The notes under the pieces are model-generated. The model saw only the letters and a list, made by a program, of their open reading frames with translations. It made no database searches and was not told the origin of the DNA. Shown here in pieces: positions 34,350-42,578 of a stretch of 64,000 bases of DNA. The translations under genes were made by a program, and so were the position numbers. This DNA comes from Lachnospiraceae bacterium UBA3804. GTDB lineage: Bacteria; Bacillota; Clostridia; Lachnospirales; Lachnospiraceae. The stretch is taken from positions 419,921 to 483,920 of the forward strand of contig DFEK01000001.1 of NCBI GenBank assembly GCA_002368665.1. The letters run 5' to 3'. Positions within the stretch are counted from its first letter, which is position 1. Each line of letters opens with the position of its first letter.

Positions 34350-34529
34350 GAAATAGCCCGAAATATGGATCTTGTATTTTGACTCCTAGCTAATGGCTAG
34401 GTGGTTGTCCGCAAGACCGCTTCTGCCTTCCACTGGTTTCCGGGTGAGGCCTGACATCCACGGAATGTATTGGAGTACCGTTTAAAGTGATGTAGGATCA
34501 AAATGACAAGATGCGCCACATCTCGAGGC
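34350..34529 (-). ncRNA. Structured small RNA, probably 6S RNA
   Basis: A strong promoter drives an RNA starting near 34529. Its ends pair over about 18-20 bases: 34493-34512 with 34369-34388. Inside are a hairpin GCCTCAC...GTGGAAGGC near 34430-34455, an ACATC/GATGT stem, and a side hairpin CCTAGCCATTAGCTAGG (34385-34401). A long closing stem, a central open region with a small 3'-side hairpin, and an apical stem match the 6S RNA layout, which sequesters sigma-70-type RNA polymerase. The assignment is by architecture only. A leader or riboswitch for yihY is the alternative. No clear 3' terminator is visible. Confidence 0.5.
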
Positions 34530-34535
34530 ACTTTT

Positions 34536-34564
34536 ATTATACTAAATTATCTTATGTAAATCAA
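34536..34564 (-). promoter_or_regulatory. Consensus promoter of the structured RNA
   Basis: TTGATT (34559-34564) and TATAAT (34536-34541) on the minus strand with a 17-base spacer, divergent from citrate synthase. Confidence 0.7.
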
Positions 34565-34621
34565 CAGTTTTTCAATTTTCTTACTATTTAAAGTGTTAAA
34601 AATAATTCACAATGTTTTTTC

Positions 34622-34650
34622 TTGTTTGAGCACCTGTTTTATGCTAAAAT
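34622..34650 (+). promoter_or_regulatory. Candidate promoter of citrate synthase
   Basis: TTGTTT (34622-34627) and TAAAAT (34645-34650), 17-base spacer. GGGGAAAGCG ribosome binding site follows. Confidence 0.5.
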
Positions 34651-34691
34651 ACTTTTGTATGTTGACATAAAATAGAAAAAAGGGGAAAGCG

Positions 34692-36074
34692 ATGATTTTA
34701 AACAAAAATAACAACGGCGATATCACTGCTCTTACACCGGAAATCATTTCCCTCGCAAAAAGAGTAGAAGATACCAGCGTAATCGAAAATGAATTATTTG
34801 CACGTTATGAAGTAAAACGCGGACTTCGTGACTTAAACGGTAAGGGCGTTTTGGCAGGTCTTACCCATATCTCCGATGTCCGGGCAAATAAACTTGTAAA
34901 CGGAGAACAGGTTCCCACACACGGCGAACTCTTCTATCGTGGATATAATGTGAAAGATCTGGTTAATGGTTTTACCTCCGAAAACCGCTTCGGTTTTGAA
35001 GAGGTTACTTATCTTCTGTTATTCGACAAACTTCCGAACGAACAGGAATTATCCGATTTCAAGGCAATTCTGGGCGAATACCGTTCTCTGCCCACTTCTT
35101 TTGTCCGCGATATCATCATGAAGGCTCCGAGTACCGATATGATGAATACCCTGGCAAGAAGTGTTCTGACACTTTATTCGTATGATTACCGTGCGGACGA
35201 TACTTCCCTTCCGAATGTATTAAGACAGTGTCTGCAACTTATTTCCTTATTCCCGGAATTTGCAATCTACGGATATCAGGCATTCAATCATTATCACGAA
35301 GGCGAATCCTTATATATTCACCCTCCCGTACCCGAATTGTCGACTGCGGAAAATATTCTGCACCTGTTAAGACCCGACAGCAAATATACTCCGCTTGAAG
35401 CCAAGCTTCTTGATATCGCTTTGGTTCTTCATATGGAGCACGGCGGCGGTAATAACTCCACGTTTACGACACATGTTGTTACTTCCTCCCTTACGGACAC
35501 CTACTCTGCCATTGCAGCTGCAATCGGTTCCCTGAAAGGTCCCCGTCACGGCGGTGCCAATATTAAGGTTGTTCAGATGTTCGATGAGATGAAACGTGAA
35601 GTCAAAGACTGGAAGGATGAGGAAGAAGTTTCCGCATATCTTAAGAAACTCCTTCACAAAGAAGCATTCGATCATTCCGGATTGATCTACGGTGTCGGCC
35701 ATGCGATCTATTCGAAATCCGACCCGAGATCTTTAATCTTAAAACAGCATGTGGAAGCACTTTCCCATGAAAAAGGACTCGATGACGAATTCGCACTCTA
35801 TTCCATGGTGGAACGTCTGGCTCCCGAAATCATTGCTTCCGAGCGTAAAATGTACAAGGGTGTTTCGATCAATGTCGACTTCTACTCCGGATTTGTTTAT
35901 AATATGTTAAATCTTCCGGCGGAGCTTTTCACACCGATGTTCGCAATCGCCAGAATCGTCGGTTGGAGCGCACACCGTATGGAAGAACTTGCCAACAACG
36001 GTAAGATTATCCGTCCGGCATACAAACCGATCATGGAAGATAAAACGTACTCTTCCATCGAAACACGTAAATAA
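34692..36074 (+). CDS. Citrate synthase
   Basis: Condenses acetyl-CoA with oxaloacetate, 460 residues. Active-site segments: HMEHGGGNNSTFTTHVV (His), GSLKGPRHGGAN, GVGHAIY (His) and NVDFYSGFVY (Asp). Longer than classical citrate synthases (about 370-430) because of an N-terminal extension of some 50 residues with TSVIENELFARYEV, which is common in clostridial members. Isolated from aconitase or isocitrate dehydrogenase genes here. Methylcitrate synthase activity cannot be excluded. Own promoter and terminator. Confidence 0.92.
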   Translation: MILNKNNNGDITALTPEIISLAKRVEDTSVIENELFARYEVKRGLRDLNGKGVLAGLTHISDVRANKLVNGEQVPTHGELFYRGYNVKDLVNGFTSENRFGFEEVTYLLLFDKLPNEQELSDFKAILGEYRSLPTSFVRDIIMKAPSTDMMNTLARSVLTLYSYDYRADDTSLPNVLRQCLQLISLFPEFAIYGYQAFNHYHEGESLYIHPPVPELSTAENILHLLRPDSKYTPLEAKLLDIALVLHMEHGGGNNSTFTTHVVTSSLTDTYSAIAAAIGSLKGPRHGGANIKVVQMFDEMKREVKDWKDEEEVSAYLKKLLHKEAFDHSGLIYGVGHAIYSKSDPRSLILKQHVEALSHEKGLDDEFALYSMVERLAPEIIASERKMYKGVSINVDFYSGFVYNMLNLPAELFTPMFAIARIVGWSAHRMEELANNGKIIRPAYKPIMEDKTYSSIETRK

Positions 36075-36083
36075 TGTCAAACA

Positions 36084-36116
36084 AAAAGGCCTTCCGTTCG
36101 GAAGGCCTTAATTTTT
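36084..36116. terminator. Bidirectional terminator between citrate synthase and hydE
   Basis: AAGGCCTTCCG / CGGAAGGCCTT (36086-36109) with TTAATTTTT on the plus strand and TTTTTG on the minus strand. Confidence 0.85.
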
Positions 36117-36127
36117 GGCATAAATAA

Positions 36128-37156
36128 TTACTTTCTGACATCGCCGCGGTCGTTTACGATCCTGTAACCTGCGCTCTTAACGCGTACCTCCAGGCACCTT
36201 CTGCATTCCGCCGCTTCCTCTCCGGTACAGATCTTCCCGTCATAAAGAGAATACTGTTCCCTGAATTTCGCCGGTGAAAGATTCGGCATAATGACATTTG
36301 CGCCATGCTTCAATCCTTCTTCCCTTCCGGTCGGATGAATCGTTCCGAGTGCAGTCGTGGCAGGTAAAAGCACATACGGAAACAAAAGTCTTAAAATCGA
36401 TAATATCCGAAGTGTCAGGATAAAATCACCGGCTTTCTCATTGCCGAAAGGGGTATCCTTGTGCGGAATAAAAGGTCCGATTCCGATCATATCCGGTTTT
36501 AAATCCTGCAGAAAACGAAAATCCGCAACAATATGTTCCAAAGTCTGTCCGGGAGAACCAACCATAAATCCGGCGCCAACCTGGAAACCGAGTTCTTTTA
36601 GATTATACAGGCACTGTTTCCTGTGCGATAAAGATAAATTCTCGGGATGGAGTTTGCGATAATGTTCCTCGGTCGCCGTTTCATGGCGAAGCAGATAGCG
36701 GTCCGCGCCTGCTTGTTTAAAAGCACGATAGGTTTCTTTCTCTTTCTCTCCGATGGATAAGGTCACTGCACAATCCGGATATTTGGATTTGATCAGTCTT
36801 ACGATTTCGCAGATCTTATCATCCGAAAAAGCCATGTCCTCGCCGCTTTGCAAAACAAAAGTACGGAATCCGAGTTTATGGCCGGTGTCACAACACTCAA
36901 GGATTTCTTCCGTACTTAAGCGATACCGCTCCACATTCGCATTTTTGCAACGAATGCCGCAGTAGAAACAGTCATTTTTACAATAATTCGAAAACTCGAT
37001 CAGCCCGCGCAGAAAAACTTCATCGCCATACACTTCTCTTCTGACCCGGTCTGCCGCTTTGCAAAGAGCCTCATCAAAAGAATCGTCGGAAAGCAGCGCA
37101 AGAAATTCCGCGTCGGTTAAATCGTGATTGGATTGCAGTTTCGAAACAAGGTCCAT
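36128..37156 (-). CDS. hydE: [FeFe] hydrogenase H-cluster radical SAM maturase HydE
   Basis: Radical SAM enzyme contributing the 2-iron organometallic precursor of the H-cluster. The 342-residue protein has the CKNDCFYCGIRCKN cluster motif (C-x3-C-x2-C) followed by ERYRLSTEEIL, GEDMAFSDDKI and MVGSPGQTLEHIV. HydE-type partners (HydG, HydF) and hydrogenase genes are not in this window. Biotin synthase-like alternatives are less likely because of the GIR spacing and the NVERYRL signature. Four bases separate it from the downstream end of the GGDEF response regulator. Confidence 0.88.
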   Translation of the reverse strand: MDLVSKLQSNHDLTDAEFLALLSDDSFDEALCKAADRVRREVYGDEVFLRGLIEFSNYCKNDCFYCGIRCKNANVERYRLSTEEILECCDTGHKLGFRTFVLQSGEDMAFSDDKICEIVRLIKSKYPDCAVTLSIGEKEKETYRAFKQAGADRYLLRHETATEEHYRKLHPENLSLSHRKQCLYNLKELGFQVGAGFMVGSPGQTLEHIVADFRFLQDLKPDMIGIGPFIPHKDTPFGNEKAGDFILTLRILSILRLLFPYVLLPATTALGTIHPTGREEGLKHGANVIMPNLSPAKFREQYSLYDGKICTGEEAAECRRCLEVRVKSAGYRIVNDRGDVRK

Positions 37157-37159
37157 GAA

Positions 37160-38515
37160 TTAATTGCTCTCTTTACCGTCAGCACTTTTCAGAATATAAT
37201 CCACGAAAAGTCCGTCGTATTCGTTAATCTCCGTCCAGGTATTGATGATACGCTCCGTTACGCCTTTGGCAGCCGCATAATCGCTGCAAAGAAGCATAAC
37301 CACGTACTGGAATGAGGAATATCTGGTTGTTACGTCTCCCTGACGGATGGATACAACAATCGAGCGTTCGAGCTCTCTCATCGCATTCTGCAATACATCG
37401 TTGGGAATTTTAATATATTCTCCGTGATTCACGGTAAGAAGCAGAATATATACGGACTGATCCGTTCTTCCGACCGAACGGGAAACAAACTGATAGATAT
37501 GCTTGAACCCTTCGTATTCCACACGGAATGCGCCGTCTTCGGTATTTCTCTCCGTGATCATGCGCTCAATACGGTCCATATCCGCCTTGGAATTGATCAC
37601 ATCCGGATTGTCTTTGTTAACATTACCGCGTTCTTTGAACAGATGGAATGAATTCTTTCCGTTCTGTTTCACGAAATATAATGCTTTGTCCGCTTTGGCA
37701 AACAATGTATCGAAATCGGAACCGTCATAAGGTGAGAACGAAACACCGATGGATACGGAAACAGCCGCTTTCTCATCGAGCATCTCACGAAGTTCGGTCG
37801 AAGTGATTTCCAGAAGTTCCTGGCAGTATTCCTTGATTTCTTCCGCGGAATATTCACCCTTTAAGAAAACAACAAACTCGTCTCCGCCGATTCTTGCGCA
37901 GACGTCCCTGGGTCCGACTTTACTGGACAAAATATGCGCAAATGTGGTCAAAAGGCCGTCACCCGCAATATGGCCGAAAGTATCGTTAATCTCCTTGAAG
38001 GAATCGATATCCAGAATTAAGAAAACACCCTCGTGAGGATTTTTCTCCAGATAACGGTTTAAATCATCTTCCAGATATTTACGGTTCCAAAGATTCGTAA
38101 GCGGATCCTTTCTTGCGGAAATGGAAAGATCTCTTCTTAATTCTTCGATTTTTAAGATCTTCTCGATTCTGGAACGCATAATCTCAGGCTCAAACGGTTT
38201 GCGCACAAAGTCCATTGCGCCCATTTTAAGGCCTTTAATCTCGCTTTCTCTTTGATTATCCACCGTTAGGAAAACAACGGGAATGGATGCTGTCTCGGGA
38301 TTGGATTTGATCGCTTCGAGAGTATCATATCCGTCCATTTCGGGCATATGAATATCAAGTAAAATCAAATCAGGCTTTGCTTTCTTTAAAAATTCCAAAG
38401 CCTGCATTCCCGATTTCGCCATGGAAAGACGATACTGGGACTGAAGCACATCCGCTGCCATTTTTAAATTGGTGGTTACATCATCTACGATCAGAATATG
38501 TTTTTGATTGTCCAT
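37160..38515 (-). CDS. Response regulator with GGDEF domain (diguanylate cyclase) and degenerate second GGDEF-like domain
   Basis: A 451-residue protein. A REC domain (1-120, phosphoacceptor Asp54 in ILLDIHMPE, Lys106) precedes a GGDEF domain (about 130-295; RIGGDEF, GGDEF at 210-214). The I-site position reads GPRD instead of RxxD, so product inhibition is probably lost. Residues about 320-450 resemble a second GGDEF domain in which the signature reads RYSSFQYVVML (SSFQY for GGDEF), presumably inactive. I use ATG 38515 (GGAG nine bases before); a GTG six bases upstream is in frame. Likely makes cyclic di-GMP when phosphorylated. No cognate kinase adjacent. Confidence 0.9.
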   Translation of the reverse strand: MDNQKHILIVDDVTTNLKMAADVLQSQYRLSMAKSGMQALEFLKKAKPDLILLDIHMPEMDGYDTLEAIKSNPETASIPVVFLTVDNQRESEIKGLKMGAMDFVRKPFEPEIMRSRIEKILKIEELRRDLSISARKDPLTNLWNRKYLEDDLNRYLEKNPHEGVFLILDIDSFKEINDTFGHIAGDGLLTTFAHILSSKVGPRDVCARIGGDEFVVFLKGEYSAEEIKEYCQELLEITSTELREMLDEKAAVSVSIGVSFSPYDGSDFDTLFAKADKALYFVKQNGKNSFHLFKERGNVNKDNPDVINSKADMDRIERMITERNTEDGAFRVEYEGFKHIYQFVSRSVGRTDQSVYILLLTVNHGEYIKIPNDVLQNAMRELERSIVVSIRQGDVTTRYSSFQYVVMLLCSDYAAAKGVTERIINTWTEINEYDGLFVDYILKSADGKESN

Positions 38516-38540
38516 ACTCACAACTCCGGGTCACATTTTA

Positions 38541-40025
38541 TTATTTTAAGAAATCTGCGACTTCCTTTTCCATCTCTTCTTTGTCGCAAACGGTATGATG
38601 AAGGATTTCGGCATTTCGGATCTCTTCCACGGCATTCGGAACGGGAATTCCGGAAAGCTCGCTCAACCGGTCGATCAATGCAAAATCGTCTTCATTTTCT
38701 TTCTTTCCTTCAATGGCTTCCATTACGCTTCTTGTAAATTTATAAGGAGAAGCCGTTGAAACGATTACATTTACGGTTAAATCCTGTGTGGATTTACGGT
38801 ATCTGTCGTACACCGTGCTGGCAACCGCCGTATGGGTATCCATGACATATCCGGTCTCTTCGTAAACCTGATGAATATGCTCGAGCACTTCCTCTTCCGT
38901 TGCATATCCGCCTACGAAATCGGCACAGGCTTTCTTCATCTCTTCCGTCACTTCATATTTACCGGTCGAGGACAGGGATGCCATCAGTTCCTTGCACTTC
39001 TTGTCATCCTCTCCTGCAATTTCATAGATCAGTCTCTCCAAATTGGAACTGATCAGAATATCCATCGAAGGAGATGTCGTTAAGATAAAATCTCTGTTTC
39101 TGTCGTAAACACCGGTTTCAAAGAAATCAAACAATACTTTGTTTTCATTCGATGCACAGATCAGCTTGCCTACGGGAACACCGATCTTCATTGCGTAGAA
39201 ACCAGCCAGAATATTGCCGAAGTTTCCGGTGGGAACCGTGAAATTAATCGGTTCTCCGTCGCGGATTTTGCCTTCTTTCACAAGTCTCGTATATGCAAAA
39301 ACATAATATGCAACCTGAGGGATCAGACGACCGATATTGATGGAGTTCGCACTCGATAAACGATATCCTTTGTTCTTTAATTCCGCCTTGAAAGCTTCAT
39401 CGGCGAAAATTTTCTTCACACCGGTCTGAGCATCGTCGAAATTACCGCGAATGCCGACAACCTTAACGTTTTGTCCTTTCTGGGTTAGCATCTGGCGTTC
39501 CTGGATCCGGCTTACGCCTCCCTTGGGATAAAAGACCACGATCTTGCATCCTTCGACATCCGCGAATCCCGCAAGCGCCGCCTTACCGGTATCTCCGCTC
39601 GTTGCGGTCAGGATAACAATCTCTTCGTTGATCTGATTTTTCTTTGCGGAAGTCGTCATTAAGTGAGGCAGAATCGAAAGTGCCATATCCTTAAACGCGA
39701 TGGTTTTTCCGTGGAAAAGCTCGAGATAATAGGAATCCTTAACGTAGGATAAGGGTGCAATTTCTTCGGTATCGAATTTGGAATCATACGCATTTTCAAT
39801 ACATTTCCGCAATTCCTCTTCGGTAAAATCCGTGAAAAACAGCTTCATTACCTCATAAGCCACGTCCCTGTAATCCATTTTGGAAAGTTCGGTAAGACTT
39901 TTATCCAATTTCGGGAAAGAATTCGGTACAAACAGACCGCCGTCTTCGGAAATACCCTGAACGATCGCCATGGATGCACTCATCTCAATAGATTTATTTC
40001 TTGTACTTTGATATTTAATTTCCAT
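38541..40025 (-). CDS. thrC: Threonine synthase
   Basis: Pyridoxal phosphate enzyme converting phosphohomoserine to threonine, 494 residues from ATG 40025. GGAGGAATTT precedes it; the in-frame 40037 start lies within that ribosome binding site. Motifs: HGKTIAFKDMALSIL (PLP Lys), TATSGDTGKAALAG, and SVNIGRL-like SINIGRLIPQ. Own promoter (40059-40087). Other threonine genes are not adjacent. Confidence 0.96.
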   Translation of the reverse strand: MEIKYQSTRNKSIEMSASMAIVQGISEDGGLFVPNSFPKLDKSLTELSKMDYRDVAYEVMKLFFTDFTEEELRKCIENAYDSKFDTEEIAPLSYVKDSYYLELFHGKTIAFKDMALSILPHLMTTSAKKNQINEEIVILTATSGDTGKAALAGFADVEGCKIVVFYPKGGVSRIQERQMLTQKGQNVKVVGIRGNFDDAQTGVKKIFADEAFKAELKNKGYRLSSANSINIGRLIPQVAYYVFAYTRLVKEGKIRDGEPINFTVPTGNFGNILAGFYAMKIGVPVGKLICASNENKVLFDFFETGVYDRNRDFILTTSPSMDILISSNLERLIYEIAGEDDKKCKELMASLSSTGKYEVTEEMKKACADFVGGYATEEEVLEHIHQVYEETGYVMDTHTAVASTVYDRYRKSTQDLTVNVIVSTASPYKFTRSVMEAIEGKKENEDDFALIDRLSELSGIPVPNAVEEIRNAEILHHTVCDKEEMEKEVADFLK

Positions 40026-40058
40026 AAATTCCTCCAAAGGAAGTAAATTTGCTAAAAT

Positions 40059-40087
40059 ATTTTATCATATTAAAGGGATTGAAACAA
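40059..40087 (-). promoter_or_regulatory. Promoter of thrC
   Basis: TTGTTT (40082-40087) and TAAAAT (40059-40064) on the minus strand, 17-base spacer. Confidence 0.6.
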
Positions 40088-40145
40088 GATTTTTCCCAAG
40101 AAGTATGATAAGATAAGTAGGATATTTTATACATTGGATAAGGAC

Positions 40146-41168
40146 ATGAAGATTACAGCGAATATAAACAATAAAAACCATAAATTCATCCGTTTCACCG
40201 CACTTTCCTGCGCCCTTCTTTTGGTGCTTTTTGTTGCAGGCTGCAAAGCAAATGCCCAACCAATCACCAAAACGGCTTTCTTTTTCAATACGGTGATCAC
40301 AATTACATTCTATTCCGAAAGTGATGCGGCACTTTTCCCTGAAGTTGAGAATCTTTGCAGAAAATACGAAAACATGCTCTCCCGAACCGTTGAAGGAAGC
40401 GATATTTATAATATCAACCATGCCGAGGGAGACTGTACGGAAGTCTCGGCCGAAACCGCTGTGCTCATTGAAGAAGCGCTCTCCTATTGCAGACTGACGG
40501 ACGGGATGGTGGACATTACGATTGCGCCTTTAATGGACTTATGGAATTTCACGAACGGGGAACGCGAAAAAGAAGCACCTTCCGATGAGGAAATTCAGAG
40601 ACTTCTTTCCCATGTTGATTACCGGAATGTGGTTGTCGAAGATAATTGCGTTTCCATATCGGATCCCGAAGCTGCAATTGATCTCGGATTCATTGCAAAG
40701 GGATATATTGCGGATAAAGTCAAGGAATTTCTTGTTTCCAAAGGAGTGAAATCCGCCATCATCAATCTGGGTGGAAATATCAATCTGATCGGTTCCAAAC
40801 CGGACGGCAGTTCTTTCGAAATCGGTATCCGCAAGCCTTTCGGAACAGAGGGCGAATATATGGATTCCGTATCCGCAAGCGACACATCGCTTGTTACTTC
40901 CGGAATTTACGAACGCTGTTTTACCGATGGCGATAAATTCTATCATCATATCTTAAACCCGCATACAGGCTATCCCGTGGAAAATTCCCTGACCCAGGTT
41001 TCCGTCATATGCGAGGATTCTACGAAAGCCGATGCACTTTCCACCACACTTCTGCTGCTTGGCAAAGAGGAAGGACTCATCCTTATTGATGCAACCGATA
41101 ATGCCTCTGCCATGTTTGTAGAAGAAGGCAATGTTGTGACCACTTCTTCCGGTTTTAAGAATCAATAA
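40146..41168 (+). CDS. apbE: ApbE family FAD:protein FMN transferase, lipoprotein
   Basis: Attaches FMN covalently to threonine or serine of target flavoproteins outside the membrane, with magnesium. About 340 residues: a hydrophobic segment and lipobox VAGC (about residue 33), then FNTVITITFYS, an ISDPEAAIDLGFIAKGYIADKV segment (family Gly/Lys), INLGGNINLIG, and HHILNPHTGYPV. Likely substrates are RnfD and RnfG, encoded in this window. The start codon is uncertain: TTG 40134 is in frame and ATG 40146 has only a weak ribosome binding site. Confidence 0.92.
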   Translation: MKITANINNKNHKFIRFTALSCALLLVLFVAGCKANAQPITKTAFFFNTVITITFYSESDAALFPEVENLCRKYENMLSRTVEGSDIYNINHAEGDCTEVSAETAVLIEEALSYCRLTDGMVDITIAPLMDLWNFTNGEREKEAPSDEEIQRLLSHVDYRNVVVEDNCVSISDPEAAIDLGFIAKGYIADKVKEFLVSKGVKSAIINLGGNINLIGSKPDGSSFEIGIRKPFGTEGEYMDSVSASDTSLVTSGIYERCFTDGDKFYHHILNPHTGYPVENSLTQVSVICEDSTKADALSTTLLLLGKEEGLILIDATDNASAMFVEEGNVVTTSSGFKNQ

Positions 41169-41245
41169 AAGTTAAAATATTAACGATTCATTTCCTATTT
41201 ACTTTACTTTAAATCCATAGTATTCTATATCTTGTTTGGGGTGTG

Positions 41246-41274
41246 TTACAAAAACGCTACATATAGTATATTAT
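41246..41274 (+). promoter_or_regulatory. Candidate promoter of the OFA carrier
   Basis: TTACAA (41246-41251) and TATTAT (41269-41274), 17-base spacer, upstream of the MFS gene. Confidence 0.5.
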
Positions 41275-41300
41275 GTGAACCAAAAAGGATGGATTTTGAC

Positions 41301-42566
41301 ATGAGCGAACAGACACAAGCAAAGAAATGGTATGACAACAGGTGGGTCAGAGCTGCGATCCCCGCACTTTTAATCCACTGCTCCATCGGTACGGTATACT
41401 GCTGGAGTACCTTCAAAGTAACGATTGCGGAACAGATCGGAATGAGCAAGGGTGCTGTCGGCTGGGCTTTTTCACTGGCAATCTTCTTCCTCGGAATGAG
41501 CGCCGCTTTTGCAGGTAAAGTAGTTGAATTAAACATTCACAAATCTTCCCTGATCTCTTGTATCTGCTTTACCACAGGTATGGTGGGAACCGGACTTACG
41601 ATTAAATTCTGTACGGGTCCCCTGGCACTTGTCTTAATCTATTTATTCTATGGATGCATCATGGGAATCGGTCTCGGAATCGGTTATCTGACTCCGGTTA
41701 AAACCCTGATGCTTTGGTTTAAAGACAATAAAGGTCTTGCAACCGGTATTTCCATCATGGGATTCGGTCTTGCCAAAGCCATTGCAACTCCGATCATGGA
41801 ATTCTTACAGAACAATCCGAAGCTTGGAATCACCGGTATGTTCTTAATTCTTGCCGGAGTTTATTTCATTATGATGTTCGCCGGACACCTTCTTCTTAAG
41901 AAACCCGCCGACTGGGTGGAAAGCAAAGCCACCAACGACAGTTTCAAGGCGGTTTCCATGTTTAAGAAACCGATGTTCATCGGTATCTGGTTGATTTTCT
42001 ACATCAATATCCATTGCGGACTGATGCTGATTTCTTACGAGAAACAGCTTTTGGAGAATAAATTTGCCGGGCTTGCAGTCCTTGCAACCATAGTAGCCGT
42101 TGTTCCTTCCGTTACCGCAATCTGTAATGCACTCGGACGTATCGGCTACTCCACCATTTCCGATAAATTAAAAGACAGAGCAACCATTTATCTGATCATT
42201 TTCTCATCCTGCATCTTTATCTGCCTTTTGACATTCGGATTATCATCCGTAAGTTTCCTGATCATTCCTCTTTTGATGATCATCAACTTGGGATACGGCG
42301 GCGGTTTCTCCACTCTTCCCGCCCTTCTCGATTCGAGATTCGGTATGGATAACATTTCCAAAATCCATGGCCTTGCACTTTCCGCCTGGGCGATTGCAGG
42401 ACTTACCGGAAACAATTTATCGTTACTGATCTTAAATAACACCACAAGCGAAGCCAGATCCGAAGGAAATTACAATATCCTGATTATTACCGCAGGTGCT
42501 TTGTATGCGGTTGCCATGATTATCTGTCTGCTTATGGTAAAAGAACGTAAAAAGAAAGAGGCATAA
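41301..42566 (+). CDS. MFS transporter of the OFA (oxalate/formate antiporter) family
   Basis: Membrane carrier of 421 residues with twelve predicted membrane segments. The N-terminal LIHCSIGTVYCWSTFKVTIAEQ and GWAFSLAIFFLGMSAAF segments, and GIGLGIGYLTPVKTLMLWF with the following NKGLATGISIMGFG, are characteristic of OFA family members. Substrate unknown; oxalate, formate and other carboxylates are possible. Start at 41301 follows AAGGATGG; an extension to 41232 is rejected. Confidence 0.88.
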   Translation: MSEQTQAKKWYDNRWVRAAIPALLIHCSIGTVYCWSTFKVTIAEQIGMSKGAVGWAFSLAIFFLGMSAAFAGKVVELNIHKSSLISCICFTTGMVGTGLTIKFCTGPLALVLIYLFYGCIMGIGLGIGYLTPVKTLMLWFKDNKGLATGISIMGFGLAKAIATPIMEFLQNNPKLGITGMFLILAGVYFIMMFAGHLLLKKPADWVESKATNDSFKAVSMFKKPMFIGIWLIFYINIHCGLMLISYEKQLLENKFAGLAVLATIVAVVPSVTAICNALGRIGYSTISDKLKDRATIYLIIFSSCIFICLLTFGLSSVSFLIIPLLMIINLGYGGGFSTLPALLDSRFGMDNISKIHGLALSAWAIAGLTGNNLSLLILNNTTSEARSEGNYNILIITAGALYAVAMIICLLMVKERKKKEA

Positions 42567-42578
42567 GGGGATTCGTTT

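Noticed and set aside
36128..37156. Biotin synthase as identity of the radical SAM gene
   Set aside because: The NVERYRL and CGIRCKN patterns fit HydE and not BioB; no biotin genes are near.
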